Part shown: piece after piece, positions 24,801-33,917 of the stretch
Layout: the number at the start of each line of letters is the position of its first letter
Numbering within the stretch: the first letter of the stretch is position 1
NCBI GenBank assembly: GCA_036278935.1
Contig: DASUKA010000093.1
Span: 57,560-121,559 of the forward strand
Direction: 5' to 3'
From: DASSNR01 sp036278935
GTDB taxonomy: Bacteria > Gemmatimonadota > Gemmatimonadetes > Gemmatimonadales > Gemmatimonadaceae
DNA length: 64,000 bases
The notes under the pieces: generated by a model
Seen by the model: the letters and a program-made list of their open reading frames with translations, nothing else
Told to the model about the DNA's origin: nothing
Database searches by the model: none
Position numbers and translations under genes: made by a program

Positions 24801-26762
24801 TCACCCTTCCCCCTCGTATTGCTCCTTGAGCCTGGCGACTACGGCGGGGTCGGCGAGCGTCGTGGTGTCGCCCAGCGCGCGTCCTTCGGCGATATCGCGC
24901 AGCAGCCGCCGCATGATCTTCCCCGAGCGCGTCTTGGGAAGATCGGCGCTGAACAGGATGTCGTCGGGCCTGGCGAGCGCGCCGATCTTCTCGGCCACAT
25001 GCTCGCGAAGATCGTCGCGCAGCTCGGCCGACGGCTGGGTGCCGGCGCGCAGCGTGACGAACGCGGCAATCGCCTGTCCCTTGAGATCGTGATGCTTCCC
25101 CACCACCGCGGCTTCCGCCACCGCGGGGTGATCCACCAGCGCTGACTCCACCTCCATGGTGCCGATGCGGTGTCCCGCGACGTTCAGCACGTCGTCCACC
25201 CGGCCGAGGATCCAGAAGTAGCCGTCCTCGTCACGCTTGGCGCCGTCGCCCGGGAAGTACAGGTCCTGTCGCCCCGGCCAGCGGGAGAAGTAGGTGCTCA
25301 CGTAGCGGTCGGGGTCGCCCCAGATGGTGCGCAGCATCGATGGCCAGGGGCGCGTGATCGCGAGAAATCCGCCGCCCACCGCGATTGGCTTTCCGTCGTT
25401 GTCCAGCAGGTCGGCGAAGATGCCGGGAAACGGAGTGGTCGCGCTGCCCGGTTTGGTGGCCGTGATGCCGGGAAGGGGAGTGATCATGATGGCCCCCGTC
25501 TCCGTCTGCCACCACGTGTCGACGATCGGGCAGTGGCCGTGCCCGATGTGCTCGTGATACCACATCCAGGCTTCCGGATTGATCGGCTCGCCCACCGTCC
25601 CGATCACGCGAAGCTGCGACAGGTCATGCCGCGCGGGGAAGACATCCCCCCACTTCATGAAGGCGCGGATGGCGGTGGGCGCGGTATAGAAGATCGTCAC
25701 CCCGTACCGCTCGCAGAGCCCCCAGAACCGATCCTTGTCCGGCCAGTCGGGCGCGCCCTCGTACATCACGCACGTGGCACCCGCCGCCAGCGGGCCGTAC
25801 ACGATATACGAGTGTCCGGTCACCCAGCCCACGTCCGCGGTGCACCAGTACACGTCGTCTTCCTTGAGGTCGAACACCAGCGTGGTAGTGGCCAGACAGC
25901 CGGTGAGATAACCGCCGGTGGTGTGCACGATCCCCTTGGGCTTACCCGTGGTCCCCGAGGTGTAGAGGATGTAGAGCGTATCCTCCGCCTCCATCTCCTC
26001 TGGTTGGCGATAGCCCTGCGCGTTGCGCATGAGGCGGTGCCACCAGAGATCGCGCCCCTCCTGCATCTCGGCGAACGACTCATCGCCATCCGCGCCCGGA
26101 TGGCGCTTCACGACCACCACCTTCTCGATGGAGGGCGTGCTCTCGAGCGCCTTGTCGGCGTTCCGCTTGAGCGGGATGATCTGTCCGCGCCGGTAGCCGC
26201 CATCAGCGGTGATGAGCACCTTCGCCTGCGCGTCGTTGATCCGGTCGCTGAGCGACTCGGGGGAGAAGCCGCCGAACACCACGGAGTGGATGGCGCCGAC
26301 GCGCGCGCAGGCGAGCATGGCGATGGCGGCTTCGGGGATCATCGGCAGATAGATCGCCACGCGGTCACCTCGCTTCACGCCGAGCGAATCGAGGACATTG
26401 GCGAAGGCGTTCACCTCGCGGTAGAGATCCCAGTACGTGAGTGTGCGCTGGTCGCCGGGCTCCCCCTCCCAGATGATCGCCGCCTTGTTCCGCCGTCCGC
26501 CGCGTACGTGGCGGTCCACGCAGTTGACCGATGCGTTGAGCGTGCCGCCGGTGAACCACTTGGCCCACGGCGCGTTCCACTCGAGCACCGTGGTCCACGG
26601 CTTCGACCACTCCAACTTGGATGCCCATTCGGCCCAGTAGCCCTCGGGGTCACGCGCTGCGCGTTCGTACACGTCGGCGCTGGAGGCGTTGGCGTGCTGA
26701 CGGAATGCGCTGCTCGGTTCGAACTTCCGGTGCTCCTGCAGCAGAACCTCAATGTCGGTCAT
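24801..26762 (-). CDS. acs: Acetyl-CoA synthetase (AMP-forming)
   Basis: 653-residue adenylate-forming enzyme making acetyl-CoA from acetate, ATP and CoA. Core motifs: YTSGTTGKPKGIVH (P-loop), TWWQTETGAIMITP (adenine/aryl site), and SGKIMRR at the C-terminus, whose Lys is the site controlled by acetylation in this family. N-terminal YWAEWASKLEWSKPW and WFTGGTLNASVNCVDRH are typical of Acs. Length matches (about 650). ATG 26762 is chosen by alignment to the family N-terminus. The C-terminal domain hinge is DEDGYFWILGRVDDVLNVAGHR-like and intact. Transcribed alone, divergent from the XerD-like gene. Confidence 0.97.
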   Translation of the reverse strand: MTDIEVLLQEHRKFEPSSAFRQHANASSADVYERAARDPEGYWAEWASKLEWSKPWTTVLEWNAPWAKWFTGGTLNASVNCVDRHVRGGRRNKAAIIWEGEPGDQRTLTYWDLYREVNAFANVLDSLGVKRGDRVAIYLPMIPEAAIAMLACARVGAIHSVVFGGFSPESLSDRINDAQAKVLITADGGYRRGQIIPLKRNADKALESTPSIEKVVVVKRHPGADGDESFAEMQEGRDLWWHRLMRNAQGYRQPEEMEAEDTLYILYTSGTTGKPKGIVHTTGGYLTGCLATTTLVFDLKEDDVYWCTADVGWVTGHSYIVYGPLAAGATCVMYEGAPDWPDKDRFWGLCERYGVTIFYTAPTAIRAFMKWGDVFPARHDLSQLRVIGTVGEPINPEAWMWYHEHIGHGHCPIVDTWWQTETGAIMITPLPGITATKPGSATTPFPGIFADLLDNDGKPIAVGGGFLAITRPWPSMLRTIWGDPDRYVSTYFSRWPGRQDLYFPGDGAKRDEDGYFWILGRVDDVLNVAGHRIGTMEVESALVDHPAVAEAAVVGKHHDLKGQAIAAFVTLRAGTQPSAELRDDLREHVAEKIGALARPDDILFSADLPKTRSGKIMRRLLRDIAEGRALGDTTTLADPAVVARLKEQYEGEG

Positions 26763-26986
26763 GGTCGTCTCGGTGTTGGAGACATGCTCGTATGCGGTGC
26801 GTGCGGACTCGGGCGCGAGGGCAGCGGCGTCGATACCGTCGTTTTGGATACGGTAACCAGCGCGCGCGGAGGCGTCCAGCCGGAGCGGGCATGCAGCAGT
26901 GCGTTGCCATGCGTTCCCGGAACCGCATCGCCTCGCTAGTCTTCTGGCATGTCGATTGGTGTGCGGACCACGACCACGGCGGAACG

Positions 26987-27961
26987 GTGAGCGAACCGGC
27001 GGCGCTCCCGTCCCCCCAGCACCCGGAAGTACACCCGGAGCCGAGCTTCGATTCGGCGCACCGCTTTGCCGCGTGGCTGGAGCGCAGTGGCAAGGCCGCC
27101 GCGACGGTGGAGGCGTACCACGCCGATGTCGCCGATCTCGTGCGCGCCTACGCACCGCGGCCGGTGGAGTTGCTGCGCCCACGGGATCTGAGCGAGTACC
27201 TTCGCGCACGTTCGGCGTTCGAGGAGTGGGCAGCGCCAACGGTGCGCCGCCACTTGCAGGCGATCAAGTCGTTCTACCGCTACCTGGTGAGCGATGAGGA
27301 ACTGCGCGCGCCCGGCCCGGCGGAAGCGCTGGCCGAGCCGGTGAGCGAGCCCAGGGCGCCGCACGTGATCCCGGAGTCCGATGTGCAAGCGATCTTCGCC
27401 TACCTGGAAGCGCGAGGGAAGCGGGACGCAGGTGCCGCCGAGCGCATGGATCTGGCGCTCTACGCTCTCTGCTATCACGCCGCACTTCTCATCTCGGAGG
27501 CCATCGGCCTGACGACCGACGCCGTACGCGGCGGAACGGCCGTGATGGAGCTGGAGGTCGTGGGCCGGCGTGGCGAGGAGAGTCTCGTGACCATCGAGGG
27601 CGACTCGGCGCGCTGGCTCTCGGCGTGGCTGGCCGAGCGCCCGGTGGCCAAGCGCGCCGCGCAGCGGATGTTCGTCTTCATCCATCCCCGCACGCGGCTG
27701 CACACCTCACGGCAGCGGGCATGGGACCGGCTGAAGCGCGTGGCGCGCGCCGCCGGGCTCGATGCGGAGACGGCCGAGGCGATCACTCCCCACACCTTGC
27801 GGCACTCGTACGCCGCTCACCTGGCCGCGCGCGCCCTGGGTGTTGCCGAGCTGCGCGCTGCCCTGCGCCAGCACTCGCCGCGGCATGCGGCGAAGTATCT
27901 GGAACGGCGAGGGAAAAGGGACGAGGGCGCTGGCAGGTCCGCCGAGGGCGATGATGCTTGA
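26987..27961 (+). CDS. XerD-like tyrosine recombinase/integrase, first catalytic Arg replaced
   Basis: About 324 residues with the N-terminal SAM-like core-binding domain (TVEAYHADVADLVRAY, TVRRHLQAIKSFYRYLV) and a C-terminal catalytic domain. HTLRHS (His269, Arg272) and His296 with probable nucleophile Tyr304 (QHSPRHAAKYLERR) are present. The first Arg of the R-H-R-Y set, expected in GLRVSE, is Leu168 (YHAALLISEAIGL). This may impair strand cleavage. GTG 26987 is chosen; the frame is open further upstream. The 3' end overlaps ccmA by 11 nt. It has no att-like repeats or mobile neighbours. Confidence 0.8.
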   Translation: MSEPAALPSPQHPEVHPEPSFDSAHRFAAWLERSGKAAATVEAYHADVADLVRAYAPRPVELLRPRDLSEYLRARSAFEEWAAPTVRRHLQAIKSFYRYLVSDEELRAPGPAEALAEPVSEPRAPHVIPESDVQAIFAYLEARGKRDAGAAERMDLALYALCYHAALLISEAIGLTTDAVRGGTAVMELEVVGRRGEESLVTIEGDSARWLSAWLAERPVAKRAAQRMFVFIHPRTRLHTSRQRAWDRLKRVARAAGLDAETAEAITPHTLRHSYAAHLAARALGVAELRAALRQHSPRHAAKYLERRGKRDEGAGRSAEGDDA

Positions 27962-28679
27962 CGCCGCACCCGCCGCCGTGGTCGAGGCGCATGGACTGAC
28001 GCGGCGGTACGGGATGCGGCGCGCGGTCGACGGCGTCGATCTGACGCTGGGAGCCGGGGAGTGCCTGGCGCTCTTCGGGCCGAACGGGGCGGGGAAGACG
28101 ACGCTGCTCCGGGTGCTTGCTGGTCTGCTCAAGCCAAGCGGGGGGACGGCGCGCATCGCGGGCGTGCCGCTGCCCGGAGGTCCGGCGGCGCGGGCGATGG
28201 TCGGGCTCATCTCGCACGAGCATATGCTGTACAGCGCGCTCACGGCGCGAGAGAACGTGGAGTTCGCGGCGCGGCTGTACGGTGTGCGTGATGCACGGGG
28301 CGCGGCCGCGCACGCACTGGAGCGCATGCACGTGGCCGAGCGCGCGGACACGCCGGTGCGCGCGCTCAGCCGTGGATTGCAGCAACGCGTCTCGATCGCG
28401 CGGGCAATGGTGCACGATCCGCGGGTTGTGCTGCTCGACGAGCCGTTCACAGGGCTCGATGCTGCTGGCGCGGCGGCTCTCACCGTCATGCTCTGCGACC
28501 TCAAGGAAGGCGGTGCCGCGCTCATCCTGGTGACGCACAATCTTGCGGAGGGGCTGGAAGTGGCAACCCACGCGGCGATCATGCGTGCCGGGCAGTTCGT
28601 GCGGCAGGAGCCGTGCGCCACCCTCGATCTCACCGATTACACGGCGGCATACCGAGAGCTGGTGACCCATGGGGCCTAG
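27951..28679 (+). CDS. ccmA: Heme exporter ATPase CcmA
   Basis: 242-residue ABC ATPase. Walker A FGPNGAGKTT, signature LSRGLQQRVSIARA, Walker B VVLLDEPFTGLD, H-loop LVTHN. Alone the sequence would be a generic ABC ATPase, but overlap with ccmB downstream and the ccmC/ccmD genes that follow identify it as CcmA, which drives release of holo-CcmE in system I cytochrome c maturation. ATG 27951 (or 27954) has GAGGGCG upstream and lies within the 3' end of the XerD-like gene. Confidence 0.9.
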   Translation: MMLDAAPAAVVEAHGLTRRYGMRRAVDGVDLTLGAGECLALFGPNGAGKTTLLRVLAGLLKPSGGTARIAGVPLPGGPAARAMVGLISHEHMLYSALTARENVEFAARLYGVRDARGAAAHALERMHVAERADTPVRALSRGLQQRVSIARAMVHDPRVVLLDEPFTGLDAAGAAALTVMLCDLKEGGAALILVTHNLAEGLEVATHAAIMRAGQFVRQEPCATLDLTDYTAAYRELVTHGA

Positions 28680-29352
28680 CCTGCTTGGCGCCGCGCTCCT
28701 GATCGCGCGGAAGGATCTGGCGATCGAGTTCCGTACGCGCACGGCGTTCTTTTCGGCCGTGGTGTTCGGCGTGCTGGGCGCGGCCATCTTCTACTTTGCG
28801 TGGGATCCCACCTCGGTCGGCGCGCTGGAGCTGGCACCCGGCGTGCTGTGGATGATCTTCACCTTCGCGGGGCTGCTGGGACTGCAGCGCTCCTTCAGTA
28901 CGGAGCTCGCCGACCGCGCGATGGATGGGCTGCTCGTCTCCCCCGTCTCGCGCGAAGCGATCTACATGGGGAAGGCGCTGGCCAATCTGGTGTTCGTCTG
29001 CGCGGTGGAGGTGGTGGCGATCCTCGCGGTAGCGCTGTTCTACAACATGTCGTTCAGCACGCACGTGCCCGCGCTGGCGCTCTTCGCCTTTCTGGCCGCC
29101 GTCGGGCTGGTGGCGGTGGGAACGTTGTTCAGCGCGATGACGGTAAATACCCGGCTGGCCGAGCTGCTGCTGCCGGTGCTGTCGCTCCCCTTCTTCGTGC
29201 CCGTGGTGATCCCCGCCGCCCAGGCGACCGCGAAGCTGCTGGCGGGGCGGCCACTGGCGGAGGTGGCCGGTTGGTTGAAAGTGCTGGTGGCGTTCGATAT
29301 CGTTTTCGTGGTGGCCTGTACGCTGGCGTTCCCGTTTACCTTGGAAGAATGA
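28669..29352 (+). CDS. ccmB: Heme exporter permease CcmB
   Basis: 227-residue inner-membrane protein with six hydrophobic helices. The N-terminal RKDLAIEFRTR and the SFSTELADRAMDGLLVSPVSR loop are characteristic of CcmB. It overlaps ccmA by 11 nt and ccmC by 4 nt. With CcmA, CcmC and CcmD it forms the complex that loads and releases heme on CcmE for covalent attachment to c-type cytochromes. ccmE and ccmFH are not in the window. Confidence 0.95.
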   Translation: MGPSLLGAALLIARKDLAIEFRTRTAFFSAVVFGVLGAAIFYFAWDPTSVGALELAPGVLWMIFTFAGLLGLQRSFSTELADRAMDGLLVSPVSREAIYMGKALANLVFVCAVEVVAILAVALFYNMSFSTHVPALALFAFLAAVGLVAVGTLFSAMTVNTRLAELLLPVLSLPFFVPVVIPAAQATAKLLAGRPLAEVAGWLKVLVAFDIVFVVACTLAFPFTLEE

Positions 29353-30074
29353 GCGAATCCGTCGTCCGGGAGAGCGCACCACCCGCCATGGCGCCATCCA
29401 CGCCGAAGACCGGGCGGATCGAGTGGCTGCTCATCGTCGCCATTCTCGCCGTCATCGGTACTGGTGTGCGGGCGATCTACTTCACGCCCATGGATTCCCT
29501 GCAGGGCGCGGTGCAGAAGATCTTCTACGTCCACGTGCCGTCCGCCTTCGTGGCGCTGTACATGGCGTTCGCGCTCGTGGCGCTCATGAGCGCGCTCTTC
29601 CTCTGGCTCCACGACCTGCGCTTCGACCGCGTGGCGGAAAGCTCGGCCGAGGTGGGCGTCATCTTCACGACGGCGGTGCTGTGCACTGGCCCCATCTGGG
29701 CGAAGGCCGCGTGGGGCACCTGGTGGACCTGGGACGCGCGGCTCACGTCGACGCTCTTTCTCTGGTTCATGTACGTAGGCTATCTGGTGATGCGGGGCGC
29801 CATGCAGGACCGGATGATGCGCGCGCGATATTCCGCGGTGCTCGGCCTGCTCGGGGCGCTGCTCATCCCCTTCATTCACCTGAGCGTCTATCTCTTCCGC
29901 ACGATGCACCCCAGGCCAATCGTGTTGAAGCCGAGCGCGCCGTCGCTGCCGCCCGACATGCTGCAGACCTTCCTGCTGGCCCTCTGCTCGTTCGCGCTCC
30001 TCTTCGTGGCGCTGCTCCGCATCCGCTATCGGATGGCCGTGGCGCGCGACGCGCTGCTCGAGGAGAACGATTGA
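29349..30074 (+). CDS. ccmC: Heme-handling protein CcmC
   Basis: 241 residues, six transmembrane helices. The tryptophan-rich periplasmic heme-binding motif WGTWWTWDARLTS is intact, flanked by His-containing loops (KIFYVHVPSAF, and PFIHLSVYLFRTMHP). Compared with other CcmC proteins there is an N-terminal cytoplasmic extension of about 25 residues rich in Pro/Ser. ATG 29349 overlaps the ccmB stop as ATGA; the stop shares one base with the ccmD start. Confidence 0.96.
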   Translation: MSESVVRESAPPAMAPSTPKTGRIEWLLIVAILAVIGTGVRAIYFTPMDSLQGAVQKIFYVHVPSAFVALYMAFALVALMSALFLWLHDLRFDRVAESSAEVGVIFTTAVLCTGPIWAKAAWGTWWTWDARLTSTLFLWFMYVGYLVMRGAMQDRMMRARYSAVLGLLGALLIPFIHLSVYLFRTMHPRPIVLKPSAPSLPPDMLQTFLLALCSFALLFVALLRIRYRMAVARDALLEEND

Positions 30075-30202
30075 TGCCGCCAGATACACGCAGTTATCTG
30101 CACGCGGCGTACGCGGTGGCCGCCGTGGTGTACGGTGTCTACATCGTCAGCCTGCTCTGGCGCGCCCGCAAGGTGAAGGAACAGCTGCGCAAGCGCGGTT
30201 GA
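30074..30202 (+). CDS. ccmD: Small heme exporter subunit CcmD
   Basis: 42-residue single-helix protein: short N-terminus, transmembrane segment AAYAVAAVVYGVYIVSLLW, and a basic cytoplasmic tail (RARKVKEQLRKRG). Size, topology and position directly after ccmC match CcmD, the small subunit required to release holo-CcmE. The ATG shares its first base with the TGA of ccmC. Confidence 0.85.
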   Translation: MPPDTRSYLHAAYAVAAVVYGVYIVSLLWRARKVKEQLRKRG

Positions 30203-30233
30203 GTTGCGCCGGCCGCGCGAACATCTTGCCTGA

Positions 30234-31787
30234 ATGGCCACACCAGCCGGCGCTGCCGGCGCCGGTATCGTCTACCTCGTCGGCGCGGGTCCGGGTGATC
30301 CCGGGCTCCAGACCGTTCGTGCGCGCGCGCTCCTCGCCACCAGCGACGCGCTGGTGTACGACGCGCTCGTGCATCCGGATATCATCGCCATGGCCGCGCG
30401 CGATCGGGTGGTCCCGCTCGACATGCATTTCGTCGGCAAGCGCGGCGGCCAGGCCTCCACGCCGCAGGAGGAGATCAATGCGCTGCTCATCCGGTTGGCG
30501 CGCGAGGGAAAGCGGGTGGTGCGGCTCAAGGGGGGCGACCCCTTCGTGTTCGGGCGGGGGAGCGAGGAAGCCCAGGTGCTCGCGGGCGCGGGTGTAGCGT
30601 TCGAGGTGGTGCCCGGCGTCACGGCCGGTGTTGCCGCGCCGGCGTACGCGGGCATCCCCGTGACGCACCGTGGCGTGGCCACCTCTGTCACCTTCGTGAC
30701 CGGGCACGAGGATCCGGCCAGGGAGCGCAGCGGCACCGATTGGAGTGCGCTCGCGCGCGCGGGTGGTACGATTGTGCTCTATATGGGTGTGAAACGCCTG
30801 AGCGATATCGTGACCGCGCTGGTGGAACAAGGCGGGATGACGCCGGAGACGCCCGTGGCCGTGATCGAATGGGGAACGTGCGCGAGCCAGCGTACGGTGA
30901 CGGCCACGCTGTCCACGATAGTCGAGCAGGCACGGGCCGAGGGCATCGGCGCACCGGCGATCACCGTGATCGGCGATGTCGTCCGCTTCCGCGAGCAGAT
31001 TGCCTGGTTCGATCGCCGGCCTCTGCACGGGCGGCGGATCGTCGTCACGCGCGCGCGCGCGCAGGCGTCCGCGTTGAGCGAGCTGCTGCGCGCGCGCGGT
31101 GCCGAGGTGGTCGAGGTCCCGGCCATTCGCATCGAGCCAGTGGACGGCGCCGCGCTGCAGGCCGCACTCGACACCGTCCAGTCGTACGATTGGCTCATCC
31201 TCACGAGCCGGAACGCGGTGACGATCATGTGGGAAGCGCTCCGCCGTCGCGGACTGGACGCGCGCGCCCTCGCGGGCGTGAAGCTGTGCGCGGTGGGTCC
31301 CGGCACGGCCGAGGCGCTGCTGGAGCATGGGCTGGCGGTTGATCTCGTGCCTGAGCGCGCCGTTGCGGAGGGGGTGATGGAGGCGCTCGCTGCGCGGCCG
31401 GACGTTCGCGGGTCGCGCGTGTTCTTTCCGCGAGCGGAGGGCGCGCGGGATCTCATCCCGACGGCGCTGGGCGAGATGGGGGCCACCGTGGATGCCGTGA
31501 CGATCTACCGCTCGGTGCCGGATGGCGCCGGAGCTGAGCCGTTACGTGGCGCGATTGATCGCGGAGAGGTGGACTGCGTCACGTTCACCTCCAGCTCCAC
31601 GGTGCGCTTCTTTGTGGACGCCGTGGGCGCGGAGCGAGCGCGGGCGCTTCGCGCTGCCTCGATCGGTCCGGTCACCAGCGCCACGGCGCGCGAGTTGGGG
31701 CTCACGGTGGCGGCGGAGGCGCGCACGGCGACCATTGCCGGATTGGTGGACGCCGTGACGGAGCTGCTGGCCGGAGAGCCGGTATGA
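30234..31787 (+). CDS. cobA-hemD: Fused uroporphyrinogen-III C-methyltransferase / uroporphyrinogen-III synthase
   Basis: 517-residue bifunctional enzyme. Residues about 10-255 are SUMT: VYLVGAGPGDPGL, VVRLKGGDPFVFGRGSEE, VVPGVTAG, GIPVTHRG and the VTGHE stretch. Residues about 265-517 are HemD: GRRIVVTRARAQASALSELL, DWLILTSRNAV, CAVGPGTAEAL and CVTFTSSSTVRFF. HemD closes hydroxymethylbilane to uroporphyrinogen III, and the SUMT half methylates it to precorrin-2 for siroheme or cobalamin. Fusion of these two is known in several bacteria. The stop overlaps hemC by 4 nt. ATG 30234 has no clear SD. Confidence 0.95.
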   Translation: MATPAGAAGAGIVYLVGAGPGDPGLQTVRARALLATSDALVYDALVHPDIIAMAARDRVVPLDMHFVGKRGGQASTPQEEINALLIRLAREGKRVVRLKGGDPFVFGRGSEEAQVLAGAGVAFEVVPGVTAGVAAPAYAGIPVTHRGVATSVTFVTGHEDPARERSGTDWSALARAGGTIVLYMGVKRLSDIVTALVEQGGMTPETPVAVIEWGTCASQRTVTATLSTIVEQARAEGIGAPAITVIGDVVRFREQIAWFDRRPLHGRRIVVTRARAQASALSELLRARGAEVVEVPAIRIEPVDGAALQAALDTVQSYDWLILTSRNAVTIMWEALRRRGLDARALAGVKLCAVGPGTAEALLEHGLAVDLVPERAVAEGVMEALAARPDVRGSRVFFPRAEGARDLIPTALGEMGATVDAVTIYRSVPDGAGAEPLRGAIDRGEVDCVTFTSSSTVRFFVDAVGAERARALRAASIGPVTSATARELGLTVAAEARTATIAGLVDAVTELLAGEPV

Positions 31788-32815
31788 GCACGCCAGCGGA
31801 CGGGGCACCACGCCGCCAACGAAGCGGACGTGCGCGCGGGTCGCGCGCCAGCGCCGAGGAGCGCACGGCGGTGCGCATCGGCACGCGCGCCTCGGAGCTG
31901 GCACTGCGGCAGGCGCGCATGGTGCAGGGTGCGCTCGCCGATCGCGGCGTCGCGGCCGAGCTGGTGACGTTCAAGACTACCGGAGACAAGCGGCGTGATG
32001 AACCGTTGAGTGCCATCGGTGCCACGGGGCTCTTCACGAGCGAGTTGGAACGTGCGCTGGCAGCCGGCCGCGTGGACTGCTGCGTGCACTCGCTCAAGGA
32101 TCTTCCGACCATCGCGGCGGACGAGCTGGTGATCGTCGCGATGCTGGAGCGTGCCGATCCGCGCGATGTGCTGGTGGTGAACGGCGCAATCGTCGCGGAG
32201 AGCATCGCGGATCTGCCGCGGGGAAGCCGCGTGGGGACATCGAGCCTTCGGCGGCGCGCACAGCTTCGTGCCCTGCGGCGTGATCTGGACGTGGTCGAAC
32301 TGCGCGGCAACGTGCCAACCCGCCTCCGGAAAGTCGACACCGGGCAGGTGCACGCCGCCATCCTGGCCGCCGCCGGTCTCATGCGGCTGGGCGTGCACCA
32401 GCGCATCGGCGCGTGGCTGGAGCCGCCTGGCTGGCTCCCCGCGGCGGGGCAGGGAGTGATCGCGGTGCAGATCCGCGGCGATGATGCGCGCATGCGCGAG
32501 CTCCTGGCGCAGCTCGATCACGCCGCAACAAACAGCGCGGCGCGCGCCGAGCGAAGCTTCCTGGCCGCGCTCCAGGGCGGCTGCCAGGTGCCCATCGGGG
32601 CGCTCGTCATGCAGACCGAGCGCGGACCCGTGTTGTACGGGTTCATCTCGGCGCTGGACGGGGAGCGCGTGCTGCGTGGTGAGACAACTGTGGATGTCGG
32701 CTGTCCCGAGGCGGCCGGTGAGCAGTTGGCCACGGAGCTGCGTGCCGCCGGCGCCGAGTCGATCCTCGCCGCGCTACGCGCCGATCACGCGGTGCCGGTG
32801 CCGCAGCCCGAGTAA
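31784..32815 (+). CDS. hemC: Porphobilinogen deaminase (hydroxymethylbilane synthase)
   Basis: 343 residues; joins four porphobilinogens into hydroxymethylbilane. Family motifs: VRIGTRASELALRQA, TTGDKR, GLFTSELERAL, VHSLKDLPT, GTSSLRRRAQL and VELRGNVPTRL. The dipyrromethane-cofactor Cys is in GGCQVPIGA. The N-terminus has an Arg/Ser-rich extension of about 28 residues before the core, so a downstream start is possible, but ATG 31784 overlaps the previous stop (ATGA) and is preferred. It sits between cobA-hemD and hemB in pathway-related order. Confidence 0.96.
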   Translation: MSTPADGAPRRQRSGRARGSRASAEERTAVRIGTRASELALRQARMVQGALADRGVAAELVTFKTTGDKRRDEPLSAIGATGLFTSELERALAAGRVDCCVHSLKDLPTIAADELVIVAMLERADPRDVLVVNGAIVAESIADLPRGSRVGTSSLRRRAQLRALRRDLDVVELRGNVPTRLRKVDTGQVHAAILAAAGLMRLGVHQRIGAWLEPPGWLPAAGQGVIAVQIRGDDARMRELLAQLDHAATNSAARAERSFLAALQGGCQVPIGALVMQTERGPVLYGFISALDGERVLRGETTVDVGCPEAAGEQLATELRAAGAESILAALRADHAVPVPQPE

Positions 32816-32837
32816 CGCCAGTAGGAGAGAGTTTCTC

Positions 32838-33845
32838 ATGCCAGCATTTCCAACGTTCCGACCCCGCCGGCTGCGGCGCACCGAGGCGCTCCGGCGTCTC
32901 GTGCGCGAGACGCGGCTGGAGCCATCGCAGCTCGTGCTCCCCCTGTTCGTGCGGTCCGGTACGGGCGTGCGGCATCCCGTGGAGTCGATGCCGGGCGTGG
33001 CACAGACGTCCGTGGACGAGATGCTGCGCGACGTTCAGGCGGCGGCGCGCGCCGGCGTGGGCGGGGTATTGCTCTTTGGTATCCCCGATACCAAGGACGC
33101 AATCGGCTCCTCCGCCTGGGATGAAGCGGGGCCGGTACAGCAGGCCGTGCGCGCGCTCAAGCGGGAGTTCCCACAGCTCGCCGTGATCACAGACGTCTGC
33201 ATGTGTGAATACACCGATCACGGGCACTGCGGCGTGCTGCGCGATGGCGACGTGGACAACGACGCCACGCTGGAGTTGCTCGCGCGCGAAGCGGTGTCGC
33301 ACGCCTGCGCCGGTGCCGATATCGTGGCGCCGAGCGACATGATGGACGGACGCGTTGGCGCCATCCGCCGCGCGCTCGACACGGAGGGGCTCTCGGCGGT
33401 GGCGATCCTGTCGTACGCCGCCAAGTACGCATCCAGCTTTTATGGACCCTTTCGCGATGCCGCCGAGTCCACGCCCCAGGCGGGGGATCGGCGCGGCTAC
33501 CAGATGGATGCGGCCAATGCTGACGAAGCGCTGCGCGAAGTGTGGGCCGACATCGAAGAGGGTGCGGATGCGGTGATGGTCAAGCCCGCGGGTCCCTATC
33601 TCGACATCGTCGCACGGGTCAAGCAGGAGACCGGCTATCCGCTCGCCGCCTATCAGGTGAGTGGCGAGTTCGCTATGATTCGGGCGGCGGCCGAGCGCGG
33701 CTGGATCGATGGCGAGCGCGCCATGATGGAGTCGCTGCTGGGGATCCGGCGCGCCGGAGCCGACATCATCGTGACATATTTCGCGACGAAAGCCGCGGAG
33801 AAGATGAGGAACAGTGGGTCAGTGAGTGAGAAGGCGAGGGTGTAG
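32838..33845 (+). CDS. hemB: Delta-aminolevulinic acid dehydratase (porphobilinogen synthase)
   Basis: 335 residues; condenses two 5-aminolevulinates into porphobilinogen. The zinc-type Cys cluster is visible in DVCMCEYTDHGHCG; the two Schiff-base/active-site lysines are in ILSYAAKYASSFYGPF and VMVKPAGPYLDI. ATG 32838 has AGGAGAG upstream. The last 11 or so residues (NSGSVSEKARV) are encoded by the intergenic repeat tract rather than by family-conserved sequence, so the natural stop may have been displaced by a repeat insertion. Confidence 0.97.
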   Translation: MPAFPTFRPRRLRRTEALRRLVRETRLEPSQLVLPLFVRSGTGVRHPVESMPGVAQTSVDEMLRDVQAAARAGVGGVLLFGIPDTKDAIGSSAWDEAGPVQQAVRALKREFPQLAVITDVCMCEYTDHGHCGVLRDGDVDNDATLELLAREAVSHACAGADIVAPSDMMDGRVGAIRRALDTEGLSAVAILSYAAKYASSFYGPFRDAAESTPQAGDRRGYQMDAANADEALREVWADIEEGADAVMVKPAGPYLDIVARVKQETGYPLAAYQVSGEFAMIRAAAERGWIDGERAMMESLLGIRRAGADIIVTYFATKAAEKMRNSGSVSEKARV

Positions 33846-33848
33846 GGG

Positions 33849-33917
33849 GTAGGGTGTCGGGTGGAGGGGAACGGCCTGGGCGAGCGCGGCTCGATATGCG
33901 CTCGCCCGACACCCTAC
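33849..33917. repeat. Nested inverted repeat after hemB (GTAGGGTGTCGGG word)
   Basis: Outer arms GTAGGGTGTCGGG (33849-33861) and its exact complement (33905-33917). Inner stem GGGCGAGCGC (33878-33887) pairs with GCGCTCGCCC (33898-33907), 10-nt loop. The word tract continues to about 33935. Located 3 nt after the hemB stop; no U-tract. Candidate terminator or transcript-stabilising structure. Confidence 0.75.

Noticed and set aside
26834..26855. TACCGT/ACGGTA inverted repeat between acs and the XerD-like gene as an att or Xer site
   Set aside because: Only 6-bp arms and no direct repeat flanking the recombinase; expected by chance.
26987..27961. XerD-like gene as a sign of a prophage or integron
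   Set aside because: No phage genes, tRNA, att repeats or cassettes nearby, and it is embedded in a housekeeping operon.
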